From JACVRW01 sp963734025 (lineage in GTDB: Bacteria > Actinomycetota > Thermoleophilia > Solirubrobacterales > Thermoleophilaceae), in NCBI GenBank assembly GCA_963734025.1, contig CAVTFR010000015.1, forward strand, positions 186,001-250,000: a DNA stretch of 64,000 bases, given 5' to 3'. The notes beneath the pieces are model-generated. The model did not search any database. It was not told the origin of the DNA and saw nothing but the letters and a program-made list of their open reading frames with translations. Shown here one piece after another: positions 7,870-15,748 of this stretch. Every line of letters starts with the position of its first letter. The first letter of the stretch is position 1. The position numbers and the translations under genes were made by a program.

Positions 7870-7895
7870 GTTGGAAATCAACGTTGGGTTTCAAC
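7870..7895. promoter_or_regulatory. Two abutting GTTG-N5-CAAC palindromes upstream of hypC
   Basis: GTTGGAAATCAAC (7870-7882) is followed directly by GTTGGGTTTCAAC (7883-7895). The pair forms a head-to-tail double operator 45 bases before the hypC start. The TTG-N5-CAA core is close to, but shorter than, a Crp/Fnr-type site. The neighbouring Crp-like protein is the likely ligand. Confidence 0.55.
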
Positions 7896-7926
7896 AGCGC
7901 GCCTTCCGCTATGGAAGTCGCCGCCG

Positions 7927-7932
7927 TAGGGT
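7927..7932 (+). promoter_or_regulatory. Possible -10 TAGGGT before hypC
   Basis: TAGGGT ends 7 bases before the hypC ATG at 7940. It could act as a -10 for a leaderless start. The same AGGG could instead serve as a Shine-Dalgarno sequence, so the two readings compete. Confidence 0.35.
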
Positions 7933-7939
7933 CGCTCGC

Positions 7940-8218
7940 ATGTGCCTGGCCATTCCCGGGCGGATCGTTGATGTGATCGACGAGGCGAATCGCCTGGCGA
8001 AGGTGGACGTGGCGGGCGTCCAGCGCACCATCAACATCGGGCTGCTCGACGAGGACGGAGAGGGCGTCGGGCCCGGCGACTGGGTTCTCATCCACGTGGG
8101 TTTCGCGATGGCGCGGGTCGACGAGGAGGAGGCGCTCGCCACACGAAGGCAACTCGAGCGAATGGGACAGGACTACGAGGCGGAGCTCGAGGAGCTGAAG
8201 GCGAGCGTGATCGAGTGA
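7940..8218 (+). CDS. hypC: Hydrogenase maturation chaperone HypC
   Basis: The 92-residue protein begins MCLAIPGRIVDV, with the essential Cys2 that carries the Fe(CN)2CO unit between HypD and the large subunit. The remainder (VDVAGVQRTINIGLLDE, GDWVLIHVGFAMARVDEEEA) is classic HypC/HupF. It acts in the cytoplasm to deliver the iron centre to apo-hydrogenase. It is the first gene of the long hydrogenase operon. The stop overlaps the next start (GTGA). Confidence 0.95.
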   Translation: MCLAIPGRIVDVIDEANRLAKVDVAGVQRTINIGLLDEDGEGVGPGDWVLIHVGFAMARVDEEEALATRRQLERMGQDYEAELEELKASVIE

Positions 8219-8433
8219 ACGAGTCCAATGAGTGCGGCGACCACTGCATCACCTGCTCCGACGAGGGCATCCCGATGGAGATCGAGCGCGTCGACAAGGC
8301 GCGCGGGCTCGCCCTGTGCCTCGCCGCCGACGGCTCGAAGAGCACGGTCGAAATCGCGCTCGTCGAGCCGGTCGCCCCGGGCGACCACGTGCTCGTCCAC
8401 GCCGGCGTCGCGCTGACGGAGCTGAACGCGTGA
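8215..8433 (+). CDS. Second HypC/HupF-like protein
   Basis: This 72-residue protein shares the HypC beta-barrel signature (PMEIERVDKARGLALC, VAPGDHVLVHAGVAL) but lacks the N-terminal MC. Instead it begins with CGDHCITCSDEG, which contains three Cys and one His. It overlaps hypC by a GTGA junction and hypD by another. It may be a specialised partner of HypC or HypD. The missing Cys2 means it cannot act as a canonical iron-centre carrier in the same way. Confidence 0.8.
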   Translation: MNESNECGDHCITCSDEGIPMEIERVDKARGLALCLAADGSKSTVEIALVEPVAPGDHVLVHAGVALTELNA

Positions 8434-9545
8434 GGTACGTCGACGAGTTCCGCGATCCCGAGCTCGGCCGCGTGCTGGCGACGGAGATTCTCGCCGCGGT
8501 GGAGCCCGGCCGCCACTACAAGTTCATGGAGGTCTGCGGCGGCCACACGCACTCCATCTACAAGTACGGCGTCGACGACCTGCTGCCCGCGAACGTCGAG
8601 CTGGTGCACGGGCCGGGCTGTCCGGTGTGCGTCATCCCGATGGGCCGCGTCGACGACGGCATAGCGATAGCGCGCGAGCCCGGTGTCATCTTCACCTGCT
8701 TCGGCGACATGATGCGCGTCCCCGGTTCTGCCGGGAGCCTGCTGGAGGCGAAGGCGGGCGGCGCGGACATTCGCATGGTCTACTCGCCGCTCGACGCGCT
8801 GAGGATCGCGAAGCAGAACCCCGACCGCGAGGTCGTCTTCTTCGCGATCGGCTTCGAGACCACCGCACCCTCGACCGCGCTCACGCTGAAGCGGGCGAAG
8901 GCGGAGGGTGTGCCGAACTTCAGCTGCATGTGCAGCCACGTGACGATCGTGCCGCCGCTGCGCGCCCTGCTCGACTCGCCCGACCTGAGGCTCGACGGGT
9001 TCATCGGCCCCGGTCACGTCTCGACGGTCGTCGGCGCGCGGCCGTTCGAGTTCATTCCAGCCGACTACGGCAGGCCGATCGTGGTGGCGGGCTTCGAGCC
9101 GCTCGACGTCCTGCAGGCCATCCGGATGATCCTTGCGCAGCTCGCCGAGGGCCGCTGCCAGGTCGAGAACCAATACGCGCGCGTGGTTCCCTACGAGGGC
9201 AACCGGCGCGCGCTCGAGATCATGGCCGAGGTGTTCGAGCTGCGGCCGCACTTCGAATGGCGCGGGCTCGGCTTCATCTCGCAGAGCGGGCTGAAGCTGT
9301 CGGATGCCTACGCCGACCTCGATGCGGAGCTCCGCTTCAGCGTGCCGGGCGTGCGCGTCGCGGACCCGAAGGCGTGCCAGTGCGGCGAGGTGCTGAAGGG
9401 CGTCATCAAGCCCTGGGAGTGCAAGGTGTTCGGCACCGCCTGCACGCCGGAGCGGCCGATCGGGACCTGCATGGTGTCCTCGGAGGGGGCCTGCGCGGCG
9501 TACTACAACTTCGGCCGCTTCGCCCGCGAGCGGGAGGTCGTGTGA
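8430..9545 (+). CDS. hypD: Hydrogenase maturation factor HypD
   Basis: The 371-residue iron-sulfur protein is the scaffold on which the Fe(CN)2CO group is assembled with HypC. All signature motifs are present: FMEVCGGHTHSIYKYG, VHGPGCPVCVIPMGR, FAIGFETTAPSTA, FSCMCSHVTIVPP, GFIGPGHVSTVVG and the C-terminal cysteine cluster CQCGEVLKG...WECKVFGTACTPERPIGTCMVSSEGAC. The GTG at 8430 overlaps the preceding stop. Length matches the family. Confidence 0.96.
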   Translation: MRYVDEFRDPELGRVLATEILAAVEPGRHYKFMEVCGGHTHSIYKYGVDDLLPANVELVHGPGCPVCVIPMGRVDDGIAIAREPGVIFTCFGDMMRVPGSAGSLLEAKAGGADIRMVYSPLDALRIAKQNPDREVVFFAIGFETTAPSTALTLKRAKAEGVPNFSCMCSHVTIVPPLRALLDSPDLRLDGFIGPGHVSTVVGARPFEFIPADYGRPIVVAGFEPLDVLQAIRMILAQLAEGRCQVENQYARVVPYEGNRRALEIMAEVFELRPHFEWRGLGFISQSGLKLSDAYADLDAELRFSVPGVRVADPKACQCGEVLKGVIKPWECKVFGTACTPERPIGTCMVSSEGACAAYYNFGRFAREREVV

Positions 9546-10789
9546 GCACGGCCCCCGGCGGCGAGGAGCGCAGCCCGAGCGCTGGTCGGGCGAGCACCGC
9601 AGCACCCCCATCCGGCGGCGAGGAGCGCAGCCCGAGCGCTGGTCGGGCGAGCACCGCAGCACCCCCATCCGCCGGCGAGGAGCGCAGCCCGAGCGCTGGT
9701 CGGGCGAGCACCGCAGCACCCCCTTCCGGTCGCGAGGCGAAGATCCTCGGCATCATCGAGACGGCGCGCGGGAAGCGCGCGAAGTTCCGCGACGAGCGCG
9801 TCAACATGGCCCACGGCGCGGGCGGCAAGGCCACCCAGGGCCTGATCGAGGGCCTGCTGCTGCCGGCCTTCGGCGGTGAGGCGCTCGAGGACGCGGCTGC
9901 GATCGAGGTCGACGGGGTCGAGCTGGCCCTCACGACCGACTCGTTCGTGGTCAAGCCGATCCGCTTCCCGGGCGGCTCGATCGGCGACCTGGCCGTGAAC
10001 GGCACGGTCAACGACCTGGCCGTCTCTGGCGCGCGGCCGCTCGCACTCAGCCTCTCGCTGATCCTCGAGGAGGGCCTCGGCGCGGACGACCTGAGGGCGG
10101 AGGTCGAGGCGATCGCGCAGGCGGCCGAGGCTGCCGAGGTTCAGATCGTGACCGGCGACACCAAGGTCGTCGAACGCGGCGCGGCGGACCAGATGTACAT
10201 CTGCACGACCGGCGTCGGCCACCGTGATCCGCGCGCACGGCTGGCGGCCGGGGCGATCAGGCCGGGCGACCGCATCCTGCTGTCCGGCACGATCGGCGAG
10301 CACGGCACGGCGATCATGCTGGCCCGCGGCGAGTTCGAGCTCGCCGCCGAGATCGAGTCGGACACGCGCTCGCTGTGGCCGGTGGCCGACGCGCTGCTCG
10401 AGGAAGCGGGGCCGTCGCTTCGCTGCATGCGCGACGCCACCCGCGGCGGGGTCGGCTCCGTGCTGAACGAGCTGGCGCGCTCGTCGAGCGTCGCGATGCT
10501 CGTCAGCGAAGCGGCCGTGCCGATCGAACCGGCGGTGGCCGGCGCGTCGGAGATCTTGGGGATCGACCCCATGTACGTGGCGAACGAGGGCAAGCTGGTC
10601 GCCTTCGTGGCGCCGGACGCTGCGGACCGGGCGCTCGCAGCGCTGCGCTCGGTGCCGGGATGCGAGCGGGCGGCGGATATCGGCGAGGTGCGCACCGAGC
10701 CGCCCGGAATGGTGCTGGTGGAGACGGGCTTTGGCGGCAAGCGAGTCATGGACCAGCTGGTCGGGGACCCGCTGCCGCGGATCTGTTGA
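9542..10789 (+). CDS. hypE: Hydrogenase maturation factor HypE with repeat-bearing N-terminal extension
   Basis: HypE dehydrates the carbamoyl group on its C-terminal cysteine to the nitrile that becomes the cyanide ligand. The core starts near residue 84 (ERVNMAHGAGGKATQGLIEGLL), and the protein ends with PRIC, the required terminal Cys415. The GTG at 9542 overlaps the hypD stop, so the first 83 residues appear to be translated. They contain three copies of a 19-residue sequence plus a linker, making the protein about 70 residues longer than usual. No good start codon lies between the repeats and the core except the ATG within NMAHG. Confidence 0.94.
   Translation: MSTAPGGEERSPSAGRASTAAPPSGGEERSPSAGRASTAAPPSAGEERSPSAGRASTAAPPSGREAKILGIIETARGKRAKFRDERVNMAHGAGGKATQGLIEGLLLPAFGGEALEDAAAIEVDGVELALTTDSFVVKPIRFPGGSIGDLAVNGTVNDLAVSGARPLALSLSLILEEGLGADDLRAEVEAIAQAAEAAEVQIVTGDTKVVERGAADQMYICTTGVGHRDPRARLAAGAIRPGDRILLSGTIGEHGTAIMLARGEFELAAEIESDTRSLWPVADALLEEAGPSLRCMRDATRGGVGSVLNELARSSSVAMLVSEAAVPIEPAVAGASEILGIDPMYVANEGKLVAFVAPDAADRALAALRSVPGCERAADIGEVRTEPPGMVLVETGFGGKRVMDQLVGDPLPRIC
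9557..9727 (+). repeat. Triple tandem 57-bp repeat inside hypE
   Basis: Three nearly identical 57-bp units (9557-9613, 9614-9670, 9671-9727) encode GGEERSPSAGRASTAAPPS in frame. Each unit contains the inverted repeat GCCCGA-N7-TCGGGC, so it can form a stem-loop. The low divergence between units points to recent duplication. The encoded sequence is Ser/Ala/Gly/Pro-rich and probably disordered. Confidence 0.9.
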
Positions 10790-10806
10790 GCGAGGAGGGA
10801 GTGCCG

Positions 10807-11868
10807 ATGGCAACGACCGAGGCATACGCCGACAAGAGGGAGACCGAGGCGGTCACCGCTCACGTGTTGTGGATGACCACGGGGCTCTCCTGCGAGGGCG
10901 ACTCGGTCGCCATGACCTCGGCGACCAACCCGAGCCTCGAGGACATCATCACTCAGGCCATCCCGGGCATGCCGAAGGTCGTCGTGCACAACCAAGTGAT
11001 CGCCTACGAGGTTGGCGACGAGTACATCCAGGCCTGGTTCGACGCCGAGGAAGGCAAGCTCGACCCGTTCGTCCTCGTGATCGAGGGATCGCTGGGCAAC
11101 GAGAAGATCAACGGCGAGGGCCACTGGAGCGGCTTCGGCGTCAACAGCGCCAACGGCCAGCCGATCACGACCAACGAGTGGGTCGACCGGCTAGCGCCGA
11201 AGGCCGCGGCTGTCGTGGCCGTCGGGACCTGCGCGACCTACGGCGGCATCCCCGCGATGAAGAACAACCCGACCGGTGCGATGGGCCTGCCGGACTACCT
11301 GGGCTGGAAGTGGAAGTCGCAGGCCGGCCTGCCGGTCGTATGCATCCCCGGCTGTCCCGCCCAGCCGGACAACATGACCGAGACGCTGCTCTACCTCGCG
11401 CTTCACCTGGCCGGGCTGGCGCCGGCGCCGGAGCTCGACGAGCAGCTGCGTCCGAAGTGGCTGTTCGGCCGCACCGTGCGTGAGGGCTGCAACAGGGCCG
11501 GCTTCGCGGAGCAGGGTGAATTCGCGACGGAGTACGGCTCGGATCCCCGCTGCCTCGTGAAGCTCGGCTGCAAGGGGCCGGTGGTCAAGTGCAACGTCCC
11601 GATCCGCGGGTGGGTGAACGGCATCGGCGGCTGCCCCAACGTGGGCGGCATCTGCATGGCGTGCACGATGCCGGGCTTCCCCGACAAGTACATGCCGTTC
11701 ATGGACGAGGACCCCTGGGGGGCGCGGGCGGCCGGGGTCACGAAGTACGTGTATGGCCCGATGGTCCGCTACTTCCGCAAGCGCAACATCAAGTCCAAGT
11801 ACGACGTCGAGCCTGAGTGGCGTCACAACAAACCACAGCTGACCACCGGCTACCAGAAGCGCTGGTGA
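10807..11868 (+). CDS. hhyS: [NiFe]-hydrogenase small subunit, group 1h-type (Hhy)
   Basis: The 353-residue electron-transfer subunit carries three iron-sulfur clusters. The proximal-cluster motif is LSCEGD (C29, D32), where Asp replaces the usual second Cys; this 3Cys-1Asp ligation is the hallmark of the oxygen-insensitive actinobacterial-type enzyme. Other cluster ligands lie in VGTCATYGG, IPGCPAQ, REGCNRAG, PRCLVKLGCKGP and GGCPNVGGICMAC. There is no twin-arginine signal, so the enzyme should face the cytoplasm. The ATG at 10807 follows an AGGAGGGA ribosome binding site. It pairs with the large subunit 12 bases downstream. Confidence 0.94.
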   Translation: MATTEAYADKRETEAVTAHVLWMTTGLSCEGDSVAMTSATNPSLEDIITQAIPGMPKVVVHNQVIAYEVGDEYIQAWFDAEEGKLDPFVLVIEGSLGNEKINGEGHWSGFGVNSANGQPITTNEWVDRLAPKAAAVVAVGTCATYGGIPAMKNNPTGAMGLPDYLGWKWKSQAGLPVVCIPGCPAQPDNMTETLLYLALHLAGLAPAPELDEQLRPKWLFGRTVREGCNRAGFAEQGEFATEYGSDPRCLVKLGCKGPVVKCNVPIRGWVNGIGGCPNVGGICMACTMPGFPDKYMPFMDEDPWGARAAGVTKYVYGPMVRYFRKRNIKSKYDVEPEWRHNKPQLTTGYQKRW

Positions 11869-11880
11869 GGGGAGGCACGC

Positions 11881-13659
11881 ATGTCAACTGTTGAGACTCC
11901 CAGCGAACAGAAGGTCATGGTCAAGGAGATGTCCTGGGACCCGATCACCCGCATCGTCGGGTCGCTCGGGATCCACACGGAGGTCGACTTCGCCAACCAG
12001 CAGGTCCTGAAGTGCTACTCGACGTCGATGGTGTTCCGTGGGTTCGACATCTTCATGAAGGGGATCGACCCGCGCGACGCGCACTTCATCACGAGCCGCA
12101 TCTGCGGCATCTGCGGTGACAACCACTGCACCTGCTCCTGCCTGAACCAGAACATGGCCTACGGGGTCAAGCCGCCGCCGCTCGGCGACATGGCCTTCAA
12201 CATGGCCGAGGCCGCGGACTACATCTTCGACCACGCGATCTTCAACGACTGCATGGCGAACGTGGACTTCTGCGAGCAGATGGTGAAGGAGACGAACCCG
12301 ACGCTGCTCGCGAAGGCCGAGAACACCTCCGCGCCGGGACAGGACATCCACGGCTACAAGACGATCGCCGACATCATGCGGGCGCTCAACCCGTTCACGG
12401 GCGAGTTCTACCTGGAGACCCTCCACGTGGCCCGCTACACGCGCGAGATGTACTGCCTGTTCGGCGGCCGGCACACGCACCCGTCGACGATCATGCCGGG
12501 CGGCTGCAGCGCCGACATCACCCACCAGACGTGCACGGAGTACTACGTGCGCCTCATGAAGTACTTCGACTACGTGAAGAGAAGCGTGCCGATGCACGAC
12601 GACCTCTACGACTTCTTCCTCACGGAGCTCCCCGGCTACGACATGGTCGGCTACAGGGAGACGAACCTCGTCAACTGGGGCTCGTTCGACGATCCGGACT
12701 ACGTCGACTACTCGTACCGGAACATGACGGAGTGGGGGCGCAAGCGCTACATCACCCCCGGGATCGCCATCGGCGGCGAGCTGATCACCACCGACCTGGT
12801 CGAGATCAACCTGGCGATCCGCATCCTGCTGGGCAGCTCGTACTTCGACGGCTGGGAGAACGAGCGCACGTTCGTGACCCAGGACCCGCTCGGCAACCCG
12901 GTTGACAAGAACCATCCGTGGAACAAGGTCACGCTGCCGAAGCCGCAGAAACGCGACTTCACCGACAAGTACACGTGGGTCGTGTCGCCGCGCGTCTACG
13001 ACAAGCGGACCGACACGCACGTCTGCTGCGACACGGGCGGCGGCCCGTTCGCTCGCCAGTGGTGCACGGCGAAGGCCGGCCTCGTCGACTTCGGCTACGC
13101 AAGGGCGACCGGGCACAGCATCCAGATGTCGCTGCCGCGCTCGGCCAACTTCCCCGAGGTCGAGATGGAGTGGCACGTGCCGGAGAAGTCGAACGCCATC
13201 GAGCGCGACCGCGCCCGCACGTACCACCAGGCCTACTCGGCGCTGATCGCGCTGCACAACCTGGAGCGGGCGATGAAGGAGGTGCAGGCCGGCCGGACGA
13301 AGAGCTGGAACGACTTCAAGGTCCCGGAGTCGGCGGTCAGCGTGGGCTTCCACGAGGCGGCCCGCGGGGTGCTCTCGCACCACATGGTGATCGAGGAGGG
13401 CAAGATCGCGAACTACCAGCCCTACCCGCCGACGCCGTGGAACGCGAGCCCGCGCGACGTCTACGGGACTCCCGGCCCCTACGAGGACGCGGTGCAGAAC
13501 ACGCCGATCTTCGAGGAGAACGGCCCGGAGAACTTCAAGGGCGTCGACATCATGCGGGCCGTCCGCTCGTTCGACCCATGCCTGCCGTGCGGCGTCCACA
13601 TGTACGGCGGGACGGGACCGGTCCGGAAGGTCGTCCACACGCCCACGGCCCTCTGCTGA
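11881..13659 (+). CDS. hhyL: [NiFe]-hydrogenase large subunit, group 1h-type (Hhy)
   Basis: The 592-residue catalytic subunit splits H2 at the Ni-Fe centre. The L1 motif RICGICGDNHC gives C75 and C78, and the L2 motif DPCLPCGVH gives C567 and C570. The maturation protease would cut after H573 and release a 19-residue tail that ends in Cys. A GGGGAGG ribosome binding site precedes the ATG. Relatives oxidise H2 at atmospheric concentration and feed electrons to the respiratory chain, so the organism is probably an aerobic trace-gas scavenger. The operon encodes its own protease and Hyp factors. Confidence 0.95.
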   Translation: MSTVETPSEQKVMVKEMSWDPITRIVGSLGIHTEVDFANQQVLKCYSTSMVFRGFDIFMKGIDPRDAHFITSRICGICGDNHCTCSCLNQNMAYGVKPPPLGDMAFNMAEAADYIFDHAIFNDCMANVDFCEQMVKETNPTLLAKAENTSAPGQDIHGYKTIADIMRALNPFTGEFYLETLHVARYTREMYCLFGGRHTHPSTIMPGGCSADITHQTCTEYYVRLMKYFDYVKRSVPMHDDLYDFFLTELPGYDMVGYRETNLVNWGSFDDPDYVDYSYRNMTEWGRKRYITPGIAIGGELITTDLVEINLAIRILLGSSYFDGWENERTFVTQDPLGNPVDKNHPWNKVTLPKPQKRDFTDKYTWVVSPRVYDKRTDTHVCCDTGGGPFARQWCTAKAGLVDFGYARATGHSIQMSLPRSANFPEVEMEWHVPEKSNAIERDRARTYHQAYSALIALHNLERAMKEVQAGRTKSWNDFKVPESAVSVGFHEAARGVLSHHMVIEEGKIANYQPYPPTPWNASPRDVYGTPGPYEDAVQNTPIFEENGPENFKGVDIMRAVRSFDPCLPCGVHMYGGTGPVRKVVHTPTALC

Positions 13660-13662
13660 GCG

Positions 13663-14478
13663 ATGGAAGCCGACCAGCTGATGGCCCGTGTGCAAGAGCT
13701 CACGGGACGACTTGAGGACCTCGAGGACGACTCCTGCCGCGAGCTGGCTGAGGAGCTGACGGCGGCGGTCGTGCAGATGTACGGGGCGGGCCTCGAGCGC
13801 ATCGTCGGGCTCGCCGACGAGGGCACTCGGGACGCTCTGGCGAAGGACGAGCTGGTGGCCGGCCTGCTGATGATCCACGACCTCCATCCGGTGCCGATCG
13901 AGGAGCGCGTCGCGGAGGCCCTCGATACGGTGCGCCCGTACATGGAGTCGCACGGCGGCAACGTCGAGCTGCTCGGGATCGAGGACGGGATCGCGAAGCT
14001 GCGCCTCGAGGGCAGCTGCAAGTCGTGCCGCGCGTCGTCCTCGACGCTCGAGCTGGCGGTGCGCAGGGCGCTCGAGGAGGCGGCCCCGGACCTCGACGGC
14101 ATGGATGTCGAGGGAATCGTGGAGGAGGCTGAGGATCCGCCGCCGATCTCCGGCACGCCGCTGCCGCTCGCCGGCGCCGCGCCCGGCTGGCACAGCCTCG
14201 CGATCGGGGCGCCCGAAGCGCTCGTGGCCACGGCCGTCGACGGCGTCCCACTCGTGGTGGCGAACGTCGACGGGACGCTGCTCGCCTACCGAAACGCCTG
14301 TGCGAGCTGCGGCAGCCCGCTCGACGGAGGGGCGCTCGACGGCGGCGCCCTCAGCTGTCCCGGCTGCGGGCGCAGGTTCTTCTTGCCGCAGGCAGGCCGC
14401 TCGATGGACGACGATCGTCTGCAGCTCCAGCCGGTGCCGCTCCTGCGCGAGCACGAGGAGATCAAGGTCGCGCTGTGA
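13663..14478 (+). CDS. NifU C-terminal domain fused to a four-cysteine Rieske-like domain
   Basis: The 271-residue protein has an N-terminal helical segment, a NifU-type scaffold (residues about 80-155, GSCKSC with C119 and C122), and a C-terminal domain with CASC (213, 216) and CPGC (232, 235). The last domain has the spacing of a Rieske-like ferredoxin, but both His ligands are replaced by Cys, so it could hold an FeS cluster or zinc. It starts 3 bases after hhyL and overlaps the next gene by GTGA. It is plausibly an iron-sulfur donor or electron acceptor for the hydrogenase. Confidence 0.85.
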   Translation: MEADQLMARVQELTGRLEDLEDDSCRELAEELTAAVVQMYGAGLERIVGLADEGTRDALAKDELVAGLLMIHDLHPVPIEERVAEALDTVRPYMESHGGNVELLGIEDGIAKLRLEGSCKSCRASSSTLELAVRRALEEAAPDLDGMDVEGIVEEAEDPPPISGTPLPLAGAAPGWHSLAIGAPEALVATAVDGVPLVVANVDGTLLAYRNACASCGSPLDGGALDGGALSCPGCGRRFFLPQAGRSMDDDRLQLQPVPLLREHEEIKVAL

Positions 14479-15089
14479 GCCGTGCGCCGATGGTGTCGGG
14501 TCTGCGCGGCCTGGCGAAGCCGAAGCCCCCGGCTCCGGCGGCCAAGGAAGGCGAGGTCTGCGATCTCTGCGGGACCAGCCTGTCCGGCGATCACCGTCAC
14601 ATGCTCAACCTCTACGAGCGCCAGATCGTGTGCGTGTGCGAGAGCTGCTGGGCGCTCCGCTCGGGCGATGCGGAGTTCCGGCCGACAGGCAACCGGACGC
14701 TCTGGCTCGAGGGCTTCGAGCTTCCCGAGGAGATCTGGGCTCAGTTCCGGATCCCGATCGGGCTCGCGTTCTTCATGTACTCGAGCGTGACCGACTGCGT
14801 GGTGGCGCTCTACCCGAGCCCGGCCGGCGCGACGGAGAGCGAGCTCCACTTCGAGACCTGGAGCCGGCTCGCGGACCTGAACCCCATCCTGCGCTCGCTC
14901 GAGCCCGACGCCGAGGCGCTGATCGTCAACCGCACCGCGGAGCCGCCCGCGTTCGCGATCGCGCCGATCGATCGCTGCTACATGCTCGTCGGGCTTGTCA
15001 AGGCGTCCTGGGAGGGGATCTCGGGCGGCGCGGGCGTCGAGCGCGCGATCGAGGCCTATTTCCAGGAGCTCAGGAAGCAGGCGGCGTGA
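14475..15089 (+). CDS. DUF5947-like hydrogenase-operon protein
   Basis: The 204-residue protein has an N-terminal metal-binding-like motif CDLCGTSLSGDHRHML followed by VCVCESCWAL. A longer alpha/beta region follows (LWLEGFELPEEIWAQFRIPIGLAFFMYSS). I associate this pattern with DUF5947, a family found beside group 1h hydrogenases; its biochemical role is not known to me. Both ends overlap neighbouring genes by four bases, so it is translated with the hydrogenase. The cysteine cluster suggests a role in cluster or metal handling. Confidence 0.75.
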   Translation: MSRAPMVSGLRGLAKPKPPAPAAKEGEVCDLCGTSLSGDHRHMLNLYERQIVCVCESCWALRSGDAEFRPTGNRTLWLEGFELPEEIWAQFRIPIGLAFFMYSSVTDCVVALYPSPAGATESELHFETWSRLADLNPILRSLEPDAEALIVNRTAEPPAFAIAPIDRCYMLVGLVKASWEGISGGAGVERAIEAYFQELRKQAA

Positions 15090-15748
15090 ACCGGCCGGAG
15101 CTGATCTCGGAGCTGCCGGTCGCGCCCGAGCCGGAGTTCCAGGTGCTCGCCGCCGGCGGCCGCCGCCACGCGGCCGTGCCGGCCCTCGATTTCGACGTCC
15201 ACGTCAGCGAGCCGAGCGGCAGGCAGGTCTACATGATCGCGCTCACCGCGCAGGTCATGATCGAGCCCGCGCGTCGCAACTACGACGACGAGACGCGCGC
15301 GAAGCTCGTCGAGCTGTTCGGGGCACCCGAGCGCTGGGCGACCACGACCCGCAGCCTCGTCTGGCATCAGGCCGAGGCGCTGGTGCCGGCGTTCACCGGC
15401 GCCACGACCTTCCGCATCGCCGTCCCGGCGGGCTTCGACATGGAGGTCGCCTCCTCGAAGTACCTGTACGGGCTGCCGGACGGTGAGGTCCCGCTCGCGT
15501 TCAACTTCAACGGCACCATCCACTACCGCGGCGACGACGGCCGGCTGCAGCTGTCGCTCGTCCCATGGTCGTGCTCGGCGGAGTTCCGGCTGCCGGTGGC
15601 CACCTGGCGCGACCTGATCAGCCACTACTACCCGCACACGGGCTGGATCCCGCTGCAGGAGGAGACGCTACAGGCGCTCCAGCGCGAGAAGGCCCGGCGC
15701 GGCTCGCCGACGCTCGACGCGTGCGTGGCGGAGCTCCTGGACTCGTGA
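15086..15748 (+). CDS. DUF6084-like hydrogenase-operon protein
   Basis: The 220-residue soluble protein starts at a GTG overlapping the preceding stop. It contains FDVHVSEPSGRQVYMIALTAQVMIEPARRNYD, then LVWHQAEALVPAFTGATTF and FNFNGTIHYRGDDGRLQLSLVPWSCSAEFRLPVATWRDLISHYYPHTGWIPL. It has no membrane helix and only one Cys. I assign it to DUF6084 from memory of its recurring place in hhy operons. Its function is unknown; assembly or partner binding is an inference from context only. Confidence 0.7.
   Translation: MNRPELISELPVAPEPEFQVLAAGGRRHAAVPALDFDVHVSEPSGRQVYMIALTAQVMIEPARRNYDDETRAKLVELFGAPERWATTTRSLVWHQAEALVPAFTGATTFRIAVPAGFDMEVASSKYLYGLPDGEVPLAFNFNGTIHYRGDDGRLQLSLVPWSCSAEFRLPVATWRDLISHYYPHTGWIPLQEETLQALQREKARRGSPTLDACVAELLDS

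Noticed and set aside
7870..7895. Canonical FNR box (TTGAT-N4-ATCAA)
   Set aside because: The half-sites and spacing differ (TTG-N5-CAA), so I describe it only as a Crp/Fnr-like operator.
8088..9719. 543-codon minus-strand frame opposite hypC-hypD-hypE
   Set aside because: The Cys/Arg-rich repeats at its start are just the reverse of the 57-bp hypE repeats.
11884..14454. 856-codon open frame on the minus strand opposite the hydrogenase large subunit
   Set aside because: It is the antisense shadow of high-GC codons; the plus strand encodes unmistakable HhyL and NifU motifs. The minus translation is Arg/Val/His-rich without domains.
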